Below, piece by piece: positions 25,976-35,046 of a stretch of 64,000 nucleotides of DNA (positions within the stretch are counted from its first letter, which is position 1; each line of letters starts with the position of its first letter). This DNA comes from Limnobacter alexandrii (lineage in GTDB: Bacteria > Pseudomonadota > Gammaproteobacteria > Burkholderiales > Burkholderiaceae_B): assembly GCF_005871185.1 (NCBI RefSeq), contig NZ_SWKN01000006.1, positions 970,451 to 1,034,450 of the forward strand, read 5' to 3'. The translations under genes were made by a program, and so were the position numbers. Under the pieces are notes generated by a model. It made no database searches. It worked only from the letters and a program-made list of their open reading frames with translations, and was not told the origin of the DNA.

Positions 25976-27175
25976 ATGGCTCAAACTTGTAAAGATGTTT
26001 ACATCGTCGCTGCAACGCGCACCCCAATTGGCAAGGCCCCGCGTGGCGTGTTCAAAGACACCCGCCCCGACGACCTGTTGGTACACGCCATTGCCAGCGC
26101 CATGGCCCAGGTGCCCACGCTCGACCCTGCTTCAATCAACGACGCGATCGTAGGTTGTGCATTCCCCGAAGGCGAGCAGGGCATGAACATGGCCCGTATC
26201 GCTGTGTTGCTTGCCGGCCTGCCCAACACCGTGGGTGGCGTTACCATCAACCGCTTCTGCGCATCAGGCATTACAGCAGTTTCAATGGCTGCCAATGCAA
26301 TTGCCATGGGCGAAGCCGAGGTGATGATTGCTGCCGGTGCTGAAAGCATGAGCATGGTGCCCATGAGCGGCAACAAGCCTAGCTTCAACAATGCGATTTT
26401 CCAGAAAGACGAAAACTTGGGCATCGCTTACGGCATGGGCATGACCGCTGAAAAGGTTGCACAACAGTGGGGCATCAGCCGCGACGCGCAAGATGAATTC
26501 GCCCTGAACAGCCACAAAAAAGCAATCGCTGCCCAACAGGCCGGCGAGTTTAACGACGAAATTACACCCTTCACCGTTGTAAAAGCCACGCCCGATTTGT
26601 CCACTGGTGAAATTAAAACCAACAGCAAAGAAGTGAAGCTGGACGAAGGCCCCCGTGCCGATTCATCCATTGAAGGCCTCACCAAACTGCGTCCCGTGTT
26701 TGCTGCAAAAGGTTCTGTTACAGCCGGCAACAGCTCGCAAATGAGCGACGGTGCGGGCGCTCTCATTCTGGCGTCTGAAGAAGCGGTGAAGCGCTACAAC
26801 CTGACCCCCTTGGCCAAGTGGCGCGGCTTCGCAGTGCGTGGCGTTCCGCCGGAAATCATGGGCATTGGTCCCAAGGAAGCAATTCCTGCCGTGTTGAAAA
26901 CCGCAGGACTTAAAACCAGCGACATCGACTGGTTTGAATTGAACGAAGCGTTTGCGGCGCAATCGCTGGCCGTGATGAAAGACCTGGAACTGGACCCAGC
27001 CAAGGTAAACCCCATGGGCGGTGCAATCGCCTTGGGCCACCCACTGGGTGCAACCGGTGCAATTCGTGCAGCCACCGTGGTGCACGCACTGCGTCGCCAC
27101 AACCTGAAATACGGTATGGTAACCATGTGTATCGGCACCGGCATGGGTGCAGCAGGCATCTTCGAACGCGTGTAA
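25976..27175 (+). CDS. fadA: Acetyl-CoA C-acyltransferase (thiolase)
   Basis: This 399-residue thiolase cleaves 3-ketoacyl-CoA with CoA. The nucleophile is C95 in NRFCASGITAV; the GGAIALGHPLGATGAIR segment has the catalytic histidine, and TMCIGTGMGAAGIF carries the second cysteine. It sits directly after the dehydrogenase/hydratase gene (AAGGAGA site), as FadA partners do, so the two probably form the trifunctional complex. A terminator lies just after it. The enzyme class is certain; the fadA symbol reflects context. Confidence 0.93.
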   Translation: MAQTCKDVYIVAATRTPIGKAPRGVFKDTRPDDLLVHAIASAMAQVPTLDPASINDAIVGCAFPEGEQGMNMARIAVLLAGLPNTVGGVTINRFCASGITAVSMAANAIAMGEAEVMIAAGAESMSMVPMSGNKPSFNNAIFQKDENLGIAYGMGMTAEKVAQQWGISRDAQDEFALNSHKKAIAAQQAGEFNDEITPFTVVKATPDLSTGEIKTNSKEVKLDEGPRADSSIEGLTKLRPVFAAKGSVTAGNSSQMSDGAGALILASEEAVKRYNLTPLAKWRGFAVRGVPPEIMGIGPKEAIPAVLKTAGLKTSDIDWFELNEAFAAQSLAVMKDLELDPAKVNPMGGAIALGHPLGATGAIRAATVVHALRRHNLKYGMVTMCIGTGMGAAGIFERV

Positions 27176-27193
27176 TTTCAGCGCGAACAAAAG

Positions 27194-27227
27194 CGGGTGT
27201 GGGTGCAAACCTTCACCCGTTTTTTTT
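27194..27227 (+). terminator. Intrinsic terminator after the thiolase gene
   Basis: CGGGTG (27194-27199) and CACCCG (27214-27219) form a stem followed by eight T. It would end or attenuate the operon before the enoyl-CoA hydratase gene. Confidence 0.75.
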
Positions 27228-27265
27228 GAGATCAAACAACAATAAAACAGACAGGGAATAAGGCA

Positions 27266-28033
27266 GTGGACATTCAAACAGAAATCAGCAACGGCTTGAT
27301 GACCATCACCATCAACCGTCCGGAACGCAAGAACTCATTTACCAACGCCATGTACACCGCGCTGGCCGATGCATTTCGCGATGCCACACACAGCAGTGGC
27401 GTGAAAGTCGTGTTGCTCAAAGGCCATGAAGGCTGTTTTTCCGCAGGCAACGACCTGGGCGATTTTTTGAACAACCCGCCCACCGATCTCGATGCGCCCG
27501 TGTTCCGTTTCCTGCGAATGATCTCTGTGTTCCCCAAACCCGTGGTGGCGCAGGTGCAAGGTTTGGCCATTGGCATTGGCACCACCGTGTTGTTGCATTG
27601 TGATTTGGTATACGCCGCAAGCACTGCAAAATTTTCCATGCCTTTCGTCAAACTCGGTTTGTGTCCCGAGGCCGCATCAAGCCTGTTGCTGCCCATTTCC
27701 GCGGGTTATCAAAAAGCGGCTGAGTTGCTCTTGCTCGGTGACATGTTCACGGCTTTGAAGGCCTATGACACTGGCATTGTTTCAGATGTGCTTGAACCCG
27801 AAGCACTGGATGCCCATGTGCAGGCCCAAGTGAAAAAACTGCTCGACTTGCCACTGACAAGCCTGTTGACCACCAAGCGCTTGATGAAGTCAGTGAGCAA
27901 GGCTGCTGTTTCAGAAAAAATGGCCGAAGAGGGGCACTTGTTCATGAGCATGATTCCGCAAGCGCCCGCGCAAGAAGCGTTCAAAGCATTCGGCGAGAAA
28001 CGTGCTCCCAACTTCAAGCAGTTCGAAAACTAA
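27266..28033 (+). CDS. Enoyl-CoA hydratase/isomerase family protein
   Basis: This 255-residue crotonase-fold protein begins with ISNGLMTITINRPERKNSFT. It has the oxyanion-hole segments CFSAGNDLGDF (about 53-63) and AIGIGTTVLLHCDLVYA, and PFVKLGLCPEAASSLLLP in the third region. The glutamate pair of classical hydratases is not both evident, so an isomerase role for unsaturated fatty acids is possible. It starts with GTG at 27266 after an AGGGAAT site. It lies after the thiolase terminator, so it may be expressed at a lower level or have its own promoter. Confidence 0.88.
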   Translation: MDIQTEISNGLMTITINRPERKNSFTNAMYTALADAFRDATHSSGVKVVLLKGHEGCFSAGNDLGDFLNNPPTDLDAPVFRFLRMISVFPKPVVAQVQGLAIGIGTTVLLHCDLVYAASTAKFSMPFVKLGLCPEAASSLLLPISAGYQKAAELLLLGDMFTALKAYDTGIVSDVLEPEALDAHVQAQVKKLLDLPLTSLLTTKRLMKSVSKAAVSEKMAEEGHLFMSMIPQAPAQEAFKAFGEKRAPNFKQFEN

Positions 28034-28057
28034 TTCAACAAGCACCAAAGGCTCAGC

Positions 28058-28858
28058 ATGACCGTTGCACTTTCAGAAATTTTATCCAGCCGCCGCTTGA
28101 GTGGTGACACTGTCACGTTCACAGCCACTGAGGACTGGATGCAAGGCCGAACCATGTTTGGTGGCTTTTTGTCTGCCCTTGCCGTGGTCGCCATGCGCGA
28201 CACCCTGGGCATTGACATGCCTTTGCGTGCCTTGCAAACCAACTTCGTGGGCCCTGTGCCCGCAGGCGACGTGGTGTACAGAACGCGCCTGCTTCGCCAG
28301 GGCAAAAGTGTCAGCCAGGTGCAATGTGAAATTTACAGCGATGAAACACTGGCTGGTCTCGTGGTCGGCGTGTTTGGTGCGCCGCGTGAAACAGCACTGC
28401 CGGTGTTGACACCCGAGCACAAGCCGCTTCCCAAGGCGGTTGAAAATATCCCGGCCTTGCCTTTCATCCCTAAAATCACACCCAACTTCTTGCAGCATGT
28501 TGAGATGCGTTGGGCTGTGGGCAGCATTCCTTACATGGGCACACCCTTTTGGGAAAGTGGCATTTACATTCGTGCCACCGACAAAAACCTCAGTCCTGAA
28601 GTGTTGATTGTGATGCTCAGCGATGGTCCACCCACACCCTGCCTTAGCCACTTCAAAGGGCCTGTCATGGCCAGTTCAGTAAGCTGGTCACTGGAATTGC
28701 CGCCCATGCCTGCCAACATTGACAGCGAAGGTTGGTTCCAGATTGACATGGAAACGAAGGCGGGCGCAGACGGTTACGTGAATCAAAGTGCCAAACTGTG
28801 GACACCAAACGGTGAGCTCGCCTCGCTGGGCTATCAAGTGGTTGCAGTTTACGGCTGA
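28058..28858 (+). CDS. TesB-like acyl-CoA thioesterase
   Basis: This 266-residue protein has a double hotdog fold as in acyl-CoA thioesterase II. The first half has WMQGRTMFGGFLSALAVVA and FVGPVPAGDVVYRTRLLRQGKS; the second has SDGPPTPCLSHF and ends ELASLGYQVVAVYG. It would release free fatty acid and CoA from acyl-CoA, perhaps relieving CoA sequestration during beta-oxidation. It lies 24 bases after the enoyl-CoA hydratase gene, so it closes the fatty acid gene set. Confidence 0.87.
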   Translation: MTVALSEILSSRRLSGDTVTFTATEDWMQGRTMFGGFLSALAVVAMRDTLGIDMPLRALQTNFVGPVPAGDVVYRTRLLRQGKSVSQVQCEIYSDETLAGLVVGVFGAPRETALPVLTPEHKPLPKAVENIPALPFIPKITPNFLQHVEMRWAVGSIPYMGTPFWESGIYIRATDKNLSPEVLIVMLSDGPPTPCLSHFKGPVMASSVSWSLELPPMPANIDSEGWFQIDMETKAGADGYVNQSAKLWTPNGELASLGYQVVAVYG

Positions 28859-28907
28859 ACTTTCGTTTTTTTCAAACTGTCGAACGCAGGAAGGAGACAG
28901 TTGAACC

Positions 28908-29252
28908 ATGAGACACGCACTGCTCACAATCGGAATGCTGGGTTTGTTTTGGTTCGCCTCGCCGGCGAAAGCAGAAGCCTTGCGATGCTCACAAGGCAGT
29001 GCCTACGAGGGCGACAGCAGGGTGTCTGTGTTGTACAAGTGCGGCCAACCTGCCTTGAAAGACACCTTTTGTGATCCCGTGTATTTTCCCGGTACCCTCC
29101 ACCCTGTTCCTTCTCCGTTCGCGCAGTCAGTTGCACCTTGCTTGCCCGTGGAATTGTGGGTGTATGACAGAGGGCAGGGGAACCTGATCGCAACGGTTCG
29201 TTTTCGGGGTGGTGTGGTTCAGTCCATTTCGTATGGTAGGCAGCCAGAATAA
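28908..29252 (+). CDS. DUF2845 secreted protein
   Basis: This 114-residue exported protein has a signal peptide of about 22 residues (ending AKA). The mature part starts with LRCSQGSAYEGDSRVSVLYKC and keeps the cysteine pattern (about C26, C43, C53, C76) that suggests disulfides. The ending with VRFRGGVVQSISYGRQ is typical of DUF2845. Function is unknown. ATG at 28908 follows AAGGAG by 11 bases. It is downstream of the thioesterase by 49 bases, with no obvious terminator between. Confidence 0.8.
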   Translation: MRHALLTIGMLGLFWFASPAKAEALRCSQGSAYEGDSRVSVLYKCGQPALKDTFCDPVYFPGTLHPVPSPFAQSVAPCLPVELWVYDRGQGNLIATVRFRGGVVQSISYGRQPE

Positions 29253-29317
29253 ATTACTCACAATTTTATTTTCAATGAATCTGTGCCGGCATGCGCCGGT
29301 CGCCTTGGGCCAATTTC

Positions 29318-30883
29318 ATGAATCACACAAATACCCGATTTTCCGTCTTTTTGGTTTGGCTTTTAGTCTGGCTGATCGGTTCTCTCCTGGGCACACTCGT
29401 GCAGTCACAGATCAACCTGCAAGCACTTCAAAGTCTGGGTGTAGTCATCCCATTTGACACGCGGCTGCAAACCACGCTTCATGATCTCGGGAACTTCTCT
29501 GCGGTTTATGCGGTCATTTTTGGGTGCAGTTTTGCGGTTTCTCAGGCTGTCGCATTGCTGTTTACTCGTTTCACCGGCACTGCATGGCGCACCTTCTGGT
29601 GTGTTTTCGGTGCCACCTTGGGCCTGTGGGTAACTTTCAAAGTGGTCGACATGATTGCACCAATGCCAATACTGATTTCATCAACCCGAACCGCCGGCGG
29701 CATGTTGTCCATGCTTGCAGCAGCTGCAGTGTCGGGCGCTTTGTTCGCAAAACTGTACTCTCGCAAACTGGCGGGCAACCCTGCAATGCTCGCGCTACTT
29801 GTTGGCAGCGTTGCACTGTTACCCAACCAGGCTTTGGCCCAATCGGGCAAACCATACACCATCGAAACTTTTGCCCACGGACTGGACAGCCCCTGGTCCA
29901 TGGCCTTTTTGCCAGATGGTCGCGCCTTGATCACTGAGAAACCTGGCCAGCTTCGCCTGGTGGGTGCCGATGGCCAACTGCGCAATGCTCCCATTGCTGG
30001 CGTGCCCAAGGTGTTTTATGGCGGTCAGGCGGGCTTGTTTGATGTACTGCCCGCCACCGATTTTGCGCAAAGCCAGCAAATATTTTTGAGTTACGCTTGC
30101 GGCAGTCGCAGTGCCAATCACCTGTGTGTTTCCAGCGCAAAGCTTGGTGAAAACAGTCTCACGAATGTGAAAGAAATTTTCCGTTCCCAAATGGCCAAAT
30201 CAGGCAGCGCCCACTATGGCGGCCGCATGGACTGGTTGCCCGACAACACCTTGATCGTGACCTTGGGCGATGGCTACAGCTACCGAGAGGAAGCGCAGAA
30301 TTTGTCGAATCACCTTGGGAAAATTGTACGCATCAATGCCGATGGCTCGGTGCCCGAGAACAATCCCTTTGTGGGCAAGCAAGGTGCAAAGCCTGAAATT
30401 TACAGCTATGGTCACCGCAATGTGCAGGGCCTCGCCTACGATGCGGCCAACAAGCGTTTGATTGCGCATGAACACGGCCCACGCGGTGGCGATGAGGTGA
30501 ATGTGATTACCCCCGGCACCAATTATGGTTGGCCCAAAGCCACCTATGGCATTGATTACACCGGTGCACAAATTTCACCCTACAAGGAATATGAAGGTAC
30601 CCAGCAACCCGCAATTTATTGGGTTCCATCCATTGCCCCCTCGGGCATGACTGTGTACAACGGCGACATGTTCCCCCAGTGGAAAGGCAACTTGCTGGTG
30701 GGTGCCCTAAAGGCCCAACAGGTCAGCCGTGTGGTCTTGAAAGGCAACAAGGCTACAGAGGAAGAAGTATTGTTCAAAGAAGTCGGGGCGCGTATCCGTG
30801 ACATTCGCACTGGCCCCGATGGCGCCATTTATCTGTTGACCGACAGCTCGGATGGCAAAGTGCTTCGCGTGAGTGCCCGTTAG
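29318..30883 (+). CDS. PQQ-type sugar dehydrogenase fused to a membrane domain
   Basis: This 521-residue protein has about five predicted membrane segments in residues 10-172. A soluble beta-propeller of the aldose sugar dehydrogenase (YliI/GDH-B) family follows. Propeller hallmarks are LDSPWSMAFLPDGRALITEK, HYGGRMDWLPDN, LGDGYSYREEAQ, YSYGHRNVQGL, EHGPRGGDEVN and GTNYGWP. The last membrane segment ends LPNQALAQSG, like a signal-peptide cleavage site. The propeller should face the periplasm and oxidise aldoses with PQQ. Most homologues are secreted without such a membrane part, so this is a fusion. No PQQ synthesis genes are in the window. An ATG 27 bases upstream is an alternative start. Confidence 0.87.
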   Translation: MNHTNTRFSVFLVWLLVWLIGSLLGTLVQSQINLQALQSLGVVIPFDTRLQTTLHDLGNFSAVYAVIFGCSFAVSQAVALLFTRFTGTAWRTFWCVFGATLGLWVTFKVVDMIAPMPILISSTRTAGGMLSMLAAAAVSGALFAKLYSRKLAGNPAMLALLVGSVALLPNQALAQSGKPYTIETFAHGLDSPWSMAFLPDGRALITEKPGQLRLVGADGQLRNAPIAGVPKVFYGGQAGLFDVLPATDFAQSQQIFLSYACGSRSANHLCVSSAKLGENSLTNVKEIFRSQMAKSGSAHYGGRMDWLPDNTLIVTLGDGYSYREEAQNLSNHLGKIVRINADGSVPENNPFVGKQGAKPEIYSYGHRNVQGLAYDAANKRLIAHEHGPRGGDEVNVITPGTNYGWPKATYGIDYTGAQISPYKEYEGTQQPAIYWVPSIAPSGMTVYNGDMFPQWKGNLLVGALKAQQVSRVVLKGNKATEEEVLFKEVGARIRDIRTGPDGAIYLLTDSSDGKVLRVSAR

Positions 30884-30951
30884 CATTCAGTCACATGATG
30901 TGTTTACCTGCCCCCTTGTTTTCAGCTAGTCTTGCAGAACAAGGGGGCAAG

Positions 30952-31218
30952 ATGGAAATTGTTTACAAAGCGGGCAACATTATCGAGGCGCACATCGTTG
31001 CCGGTATGTTAAACGCCTGCGAAATACCCACTTACGTTGGCGGCCATTTTCTTCAGGGCGCTGTCGGCGACCTTTCCCCCACCGGTTTTGCCAATGTTTT
31101 TGTTGCTTCTGAGCACTTCGATCAGGCTGCCGCCTTGGTTGCCGACTACGAAAAAAACGACCTTGGTTCCGGCGATTTGGTCACGTCTCCACGTTTCGTC
31201 CATTCCTTCCAGAAGTAG
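30952..31218 (+). CDS. DUF2007-like putative signal-transducing protein
   Basis: This 88-residue protein begins MEIVYKAGNIIEAHIVAGML and has the segment IPTYVGGHFLQGAVGDLSP, characteristic of DUF2007, a short alpha/beta domain suspected to have a signalling role. The C-terminus is FDQAAALVADYEKND, then a tail. ATG at 30952 follows a purine-rich AAGGGGGCAAG stretch; the frame is open upstream but homologous residues start here. It is a small stand-alone gene between the sugar dehydrogenase and a basic small protein. Confidence 0.82.
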   Translation: MEIVYKAGNIIEAHIVAGMLNACEIPTYVGGHFLQGAVGDLSPTGFANVFVASEHFDQAAALVADYEKNDLGSGDLVTSPRFVHSFQK

Positions 31219-31283
31219 GGGTGTGTGGTCCACGGTTTGGCGCTATACTTCGTTCCCGATCTGCCCCTTTCCTCAGGAACCTC

Positions 31284-31571
31284 ATGGCGCTCAAATCCAC
31301 CGACATGGCCAAAAACATGGCCAAAAAACTTGATGGTTCACTTAAATCGGAAAGTCTTCCCGATCGTTTTGGTCAAGCCGCCAAAGCCTCATCCAACAAG
31401 CGCGAACGCGCTGCGGATATTCCGGCCAGCAAGCTGGTGCCAGTCAATTACAGGCTGCCAGCTGAACTGGTCAATCGCTTGCGCGAATACGCAGTCAGCA
31501 AAGAAGAAGGGGTTAATCAGGTGGTGGCCACAGCCTTGAGTGAATGGTTGGCGAGTCAGGCTAAAAAATAA
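31284..31571 (+). CDS. Small basic protein with a ribbon-helix-helix-like C-terminus
   Basis: This 95-residue protein has a disordered, lysine-rich N-terminal half and a C-terminal segment (about 48-90) that reads VPVNYRLPAELVNRLREYA, then NQVVATALSEWLA. This is the strand-helix-helix pattern of ribbon-helix-helix DNA-binding proteins. No adjacent toxin gene is visible, so I do not call it an antitoxin. ATG at 31284 follows AGGAA by 5 bases. Function unknown. Confidence 0.65.
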   Translation: MALKSTDMAKNMAKKLDGSLKSESLPDRFGQAAKASSNKRERAADIPASKLVPVNYRLPAELVNRLREYAVSKEEGVNQVVATALSEWLASQAKK

Positions 31572-31946
31572 TTGGGTCGCCATGTTCACTGATCCGGCAT
31601 TTTCCTACCTTGCACGGCTCAGCAATCGACTTATTTTTTCACGTCAATATCGTATCGATCCATGAATTAAATATTCGAGAACTAACAGTTTTTAGGCGTT
31701 AATTTTTCCTTATTTATTCATCTGCTAAATCTTCGTCAATTTGCCAGGTTTTCTTGCCTGCATTTTTTGATTGGAACTTCCCCCAGAATGGCTCATGCTG
31801 CGGTTTCTGCGTATATGGAAAACCACAATTGCTGCGCATCACGGGCATGCTGATACTCCATCCACCTGCGCAAACATGTGTGGAAATTCAATAAGAAAAA
31901 CAGCTTTCGCAGTTGACATTCTGATACCAATCACAAGGAGAGTTCC
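31572..31946. other. 375-base AT-rich intergenic region before tctC
   Basis: The only gene-free stretch over 300 bases. The part from 31620 to 31740 is strongly AT-rich, with short T runs but no strong hairpin or palindrome. No convincing open frame is present. A TTGACA at 31913-31918 lacks a -10 at the right distance. It presumably holds the tctCBA promoter. Confidence 0.6.
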
Positions 31947-32924
31947 GTGAAGAAATCGATTAAATCCGTATTGGCAGTGGCCCTGTTGGGCTTGATGGGT
32001 GCCGTGCAAGCCCAGGATGCTTACCCATCCAAAGTCATCACCATGCTGATTCCATTTGCAGCGGGTGGTCCAACTGACACGGTTGGTCGTTTGATTGCAC
32101 AGTCCATGTCCAAAGACCTGGGCCAACAAGTGATTGTTGAAAACCTGGGTGGCGCAGGTGGTACCTTGGCCGCCGGCAAGGCAGCGCGCTCGGCACCCGA
32201 TGGCTACAATATTTTCCTGCATCACATTGGCCAGTCCACTGCGCCATCGCTGTATCGCAAACTGTCCTACAACGCATCCAGCGACTTTGAAACCATTGGT
32301 TTGGTTACCGACGTGCCCATGACCATCGTGGCCCGCGGCAATATGCCAGCCAAGAACATGCAAGAACTTCTGGCTTACATCAAGGCCAACAAAGACAAAG
32401 TAACCTATGCCAACGCTGGTATCGGTTCGGCTTCGCACCTGTGCGGTATGTTGTTTCAGACCGCAGTGGGCGTAGACCTGACAACAGTACCGTACAAGGG
32501 CACCGGCCCAGCCATGAACGATTTGTTGGGTGGTCAGGTCGACTTCATGTGTGACCAAACCACCAACACCACCAGCCAGATCAAAGGCGGAAAAATCAAG
32601 GCCTACGCGGTAACCACCAAAACGCCGGTAGCTTCCTTGCCCGATTTGCCGACACTGGACAAAGCCGGTTTGCCAGGTTTTGAAGTGGGTGTTTGGCACG
32701 GTTTGTATGCCCCCAAAGGCACACCCAAGCCCATCATCGATCGCCTGAGCAAGTCTTTGCAAACAGCCTTGAAAGATCCAGCAGTGATTGCACGTTTTGC
32801 TGAACTGGGTACCGAGCCAGTACCTCAGGACCAGGCCACACCAGCAGCGCACCGCAAGCATCTGGACGCAGAAATTGCACGCTGGAAGCCAATCATCGAC
32901 AAAGCTGGTCAGTACGCTGACTGA
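31947..32924 (+). CDS. tctC: Bug-family substrate-binding protein of a tripartite tricarboxylate transporter
   Basis: This 325-residue periplasmic protein has a signal peptide (1 to about 22, ending VQAQ). The Bug motifs are VITMLIPFAAGGPTDTVGRL, VIVENLGGAGGTLAAGKAA, VPYKGTGPAMNDLLGGQVDF and APKGTPKPIIDRL. It captures a carboxylated substrate and delivers it to TctAB. GTG at 31947 follows AAGGAG by 6 bases. The tctB and tctA genes follow at once. The substrate (citrate, tricarballylate, aromatic acid or other) cannot be read from sequence. Confidence 0.93.
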   Translation: MKKSIKSVLAVALLGLMGAVQAQDAYPSKVITMLIPFAAGGPTDTVGRLIAQSMSKDLGQQVIVENLGGAGGTLAAGKAARSAPDGYNIFLHHIGQSTAPSLYRKLSYNASSDFETIGLVTDVPMTIVARGNMPAKNMQELLAYIKANKDKVTYANAGIGSASHLCGMLFQTAVGVDLTTVPYKGTGPAMNDLLGGQVDFMCDQTTNTTSQIKGGKIKAYAVTTKTPVASLPDLPTLDKAGLPGFEVGVWHGLYAPKGTPKPIIDRLSKSLQTALKDPAVIARFAELGTEPVPQDQATPAAHRKHLDAEIARWKPIIDKAGQYAD

Positions 32925-32943
32925 TCTAATTTGAGAACCTAAA

Positions 32944-33396
32944 ATGCCAAAAGATTTACGAGACTTTTGGGCTGGGCTGCTGTACTTGATCATCGGTACA
33001 GCAGCCTTGTACATGGCTGCTGACTATGAAATGGGCACAGCCGTCAGCATGGGCCCCGGCTATTTCCCCAAAGTATTAAGTGGCTTGCTGATTCTGATCG
33101 GCGCAGCTTCACTCATTCGCTCCTTCTTTGTTCAAGGCGAGCCTCTCGAAGGTTTTCCTTTTGCAAAAATCATGTACGTCACCATCTCCATCATCGCGTT
33201 TGCCTTGTTGGTAGAAGGCGCGGGACTGGCCATTGCAGTGATTGTTTTATTCGCAATTTCTGCCGCTGCCAGCAAATTTTTCAACTGGAAGTTCACGATT
33301 GGCATTTCATTGGGCGCCGCCATATTTTGTAGCCTCGTGTTTGTCAAAGGTTTGGGAATTCCACTGCCCATTTTTGGGTCTTGGTTTGGAATGTAA
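32944..33396 (+). CDS. tctB: Tripartite tricarboxylate transporter small membrane subunit
   Basis: This 150-residue integral membrane protein has four predicted membrane segments (about 10-27, 38-58, 77-105 and 118-140). The segment MGPGYFPKVLSGLLILIGAA is the TctB signature. It forms the membrane complex with TctA. It is 19 bases after tctC and 2 bases before tctA. Confidence 0.9.
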   Translation: MPKDLRDFWAGLLYLIIGTAALYMAADYEMGTAVSMGPGYFPKVLSGLLILIGAASLIRSFFVQGEPLEGFPFAKIMYVTISIIAFALLVEGAGLAIAVIVLFAISAAASKFFNWKFTIGISLGAAIFCSLVFVKGLGIPLPIFGSWFGM

Positions 33397-33398
33397 TC

Positions 33399-34901
33399 AT
33401 GGAACTTCTAGCTAATCTTTCTATTGGTCTGGAAACAGCCTTCACGCTGAACAACCTGATGTTCTGCCTGATCGGTGTTTTCCTGGGCACAGCCATCGGC
33501 GTATTGCCTGGCCTTGGCCCCACAGCAACCATTGCCATGCTGTTGCCCATCACCTTCGGTTTGCCTCCGGTGTCCTCCCTGATCATGCTCGCCGGCATTT
33601 ACTACGGTGCGCAGTATGGTGGTTCTACGACTGCCATTCTGGTCAATTTGCCGGGTGAGTCTTCCTCGGTGGTGACCGCACTCGACGGCTATCAAATGGC
33701 CAAGCAGGGCAAGGCAGGCAAAGCCTTGGCCACAGCTGCCATCGGTTCTTTCGTGGCCGGTACTTTTGCAACTGTGTTGCTGGCTTTGTTTGCACCTCCT
33801 TTGGCCGACATCGCCTTGCAGTTTGGTGCCGCAGAGTATTTTTCCTTGATGGTGGTTGGTCTGGTCGCCTCTGTGGTGCTGGCCAGCGGTTCCCTGCTGC
33901 AAGCATTCGGCATGATCGTGCTTGGCCTGCTTCTGGGCATGGCGGGTACGGACGTGAACTCAGGCATGGAACGCTACACATTCGATACGCCGTACATGGC
34001 CGAGGGCATCAACTTTGTGATTTTGGCCATGGGCATGTTTGGCTTGGGCGAAATCATCAAGAACCTTGAGGAAGAACATTTGCGCTCTGCCATGGTGTCC
34101 AAAGTTCAAGGCTTGATGCCGAACAAGGAAGACCTCAAACGCATGGCCATGCCGATTGTGCGGGGTACCGGTTTGGGTTCCTTGCTGGGTATTTTGCCCG
34201 GCGGTGGCGCTATGCTGGCTTCGTTCGCCTCCTATTCCATCGAGAAGAAAATTTCGAAAACACCCGAGCAGTTTGGCAAGGGTGCCATCGAGGGTGTTGC
34301 TGGCCCCGAGTCTGCCAACAACGCAGGTGCACAAACGTCATTCATTCCTTTGCTTACCCTGGGCATTCCGTCCAACCCGGTGATGGCCCTGATGATCGGT
34401 GCCATGATCATTCAAGGTATTACACCGGGCCCGGCGGTCATGACCGAGCAGCCAGCCTTGTTCTGGGGCATCATCGTCTCCATGTGGATCGGTAACCTGT
34501 TCCTCGTGATTCTGAATCTGCCTTTGATTGGTATCTGGGTCAAGATGATCTCGGTGCCGTATCACTTCCTGTACCCCATGATTCTGGTGTTTTGCTGTAT
34601 CGGGGTGTTCAGTTTGGGCAACAAACTGTTCGACGTGTACTTGCTGGCGGGCTTCGGTGTATTGGGCTATATCTTCTCGAAATTAAAGTGTGAACCTGCG
34701 CCTTTGCTGCTGGGCTTTATTCTGGGACCCATGATGGAAGAGTACTTGCGCAGGGCTTTGTTGCTATCGCGGGGTGATTTCTCGGTGTTGGTCACACGCC
34801 CCATTAGCGCAACCATGCTGGCCATCGCGGCCATTGCGCTGATCGTGGTGTTTATGCCTTCAGTTCGCAAAAAGCGTGAAGAGGCCTTTCACGAGGAATA
34901 A
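33399..34901 (+). CDS. tctA: Tripartite tricarboxylate transporter large membrane subunit
   Basis: This 500-residue membrane protein has about 11-12 membrane segments. The signatures [20 protein letters not shown] (near 32-51) and [16 protein letters not shown] (near 264-279) are the conserved TctA repeats, and [19 protein letters not shown] lies in the middle. It is the ion-driven permease of the three-part system. ATG at 33399 is chosen because it follows tctB without overlap; a GTG/ATG at 33381 is possible. A strong terminator follows. Confidence 0.94.
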   Translation: MELLANLSIGLETAFTLNNLMFCLIGVFLGTAIGVLPGLGPTATIAMLLPITFGLPPVSSLIMLAGIYYGAQYGGSTTAILVNLPGESSSVVTALDGYQMAKQGKAGKALATAAIGSFVAGTFATVLLALFAPPLADIALQFGAAEYFSLMVVGLVASVVLASGSLLQAFGMIVLGLLLGMAGTDVNSGMERYTFDTPYMAEGINFVILAMGMFGLGEIIKNLEEEHLRSAMVSKVQGLMPNKEDLKRMAMPIVRGTGLGSLLGILPGGGAMLASFASYSIEKKISKTPEQFGKGAIEGVAGPESANNAGAQTSFIPLLTLGIPSNPVMALMIGAMIIQGITPGPAVMTEQPALFWGIIVSMWIGNLFLVILNLPLIGIWVKMISVPYHFLYPMILVFCCIGVFSLGNKLFDVYLLAGFGVLGYIFSKLKCEPAPLLLGFILGPMMEEYLRRALLLSRGDFSVLVTRPISATMLAIAAIALIVVFMPSVRKKREEAFHEE

Positions 34902-34924
34902 GCTTCTCGAAATTGCTTGTCCAC

Positions 34925-34966
34925 CAAGGGCCATTGAAGTGTTGCTTCAGTGGCCCTTGTTTCTTT
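34925..34966 (+). terminator. Intrinsic terminator after tctA
   Basis: A 15-bp stem (34925-34939 with 34945-34959, one G-U pair) with a 5-base loop is followed by TTTCTTT. It separates tctCBA from the GntR gene, which therefore needs its own promoter. Confidence 0.9.
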
Positions 34967-35011
34967 CAAGTGCACACTCAGTATGAATTGTGTTGCATTG
35001 TGTTGTATTAT

Positions 35012-35019
35012 CCACGTGG
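35012..35019. promoter_or_regulatory. CCACGTGG palindrome before the GntR gene
   Basis: CCACGTGG is a perfect 8-bp palindrome 27 bases before the GntR start. It could be part of an autoregulatory operator; the short size keeps confidence low. Confidence 0.3.
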
Positions 35020-35046
35020 TAGCTCAGTAGCATTTGGACAGTACGA

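Noticed and set aside
31284-31571. Antitoxin of a toxin-antitoxin pair
   Set aside because: The ribbon-helix-helix-like end suggested it, but no toxin-like gene is adjacent on either side.
31913-31918. TTGACA as a -35 element for tctC
   Set aside because: At 17 bases' distance lies the ribosome site rather than a -10 box, so it is probably chance.
31839-33014. 391-codon open frame on the minus strand
   Set aside because: It is fully antisense to tctC, has no family-like motifs, and is rich in Gly, Cys, His and Gln as expected from the reverse of a well-biased gene.
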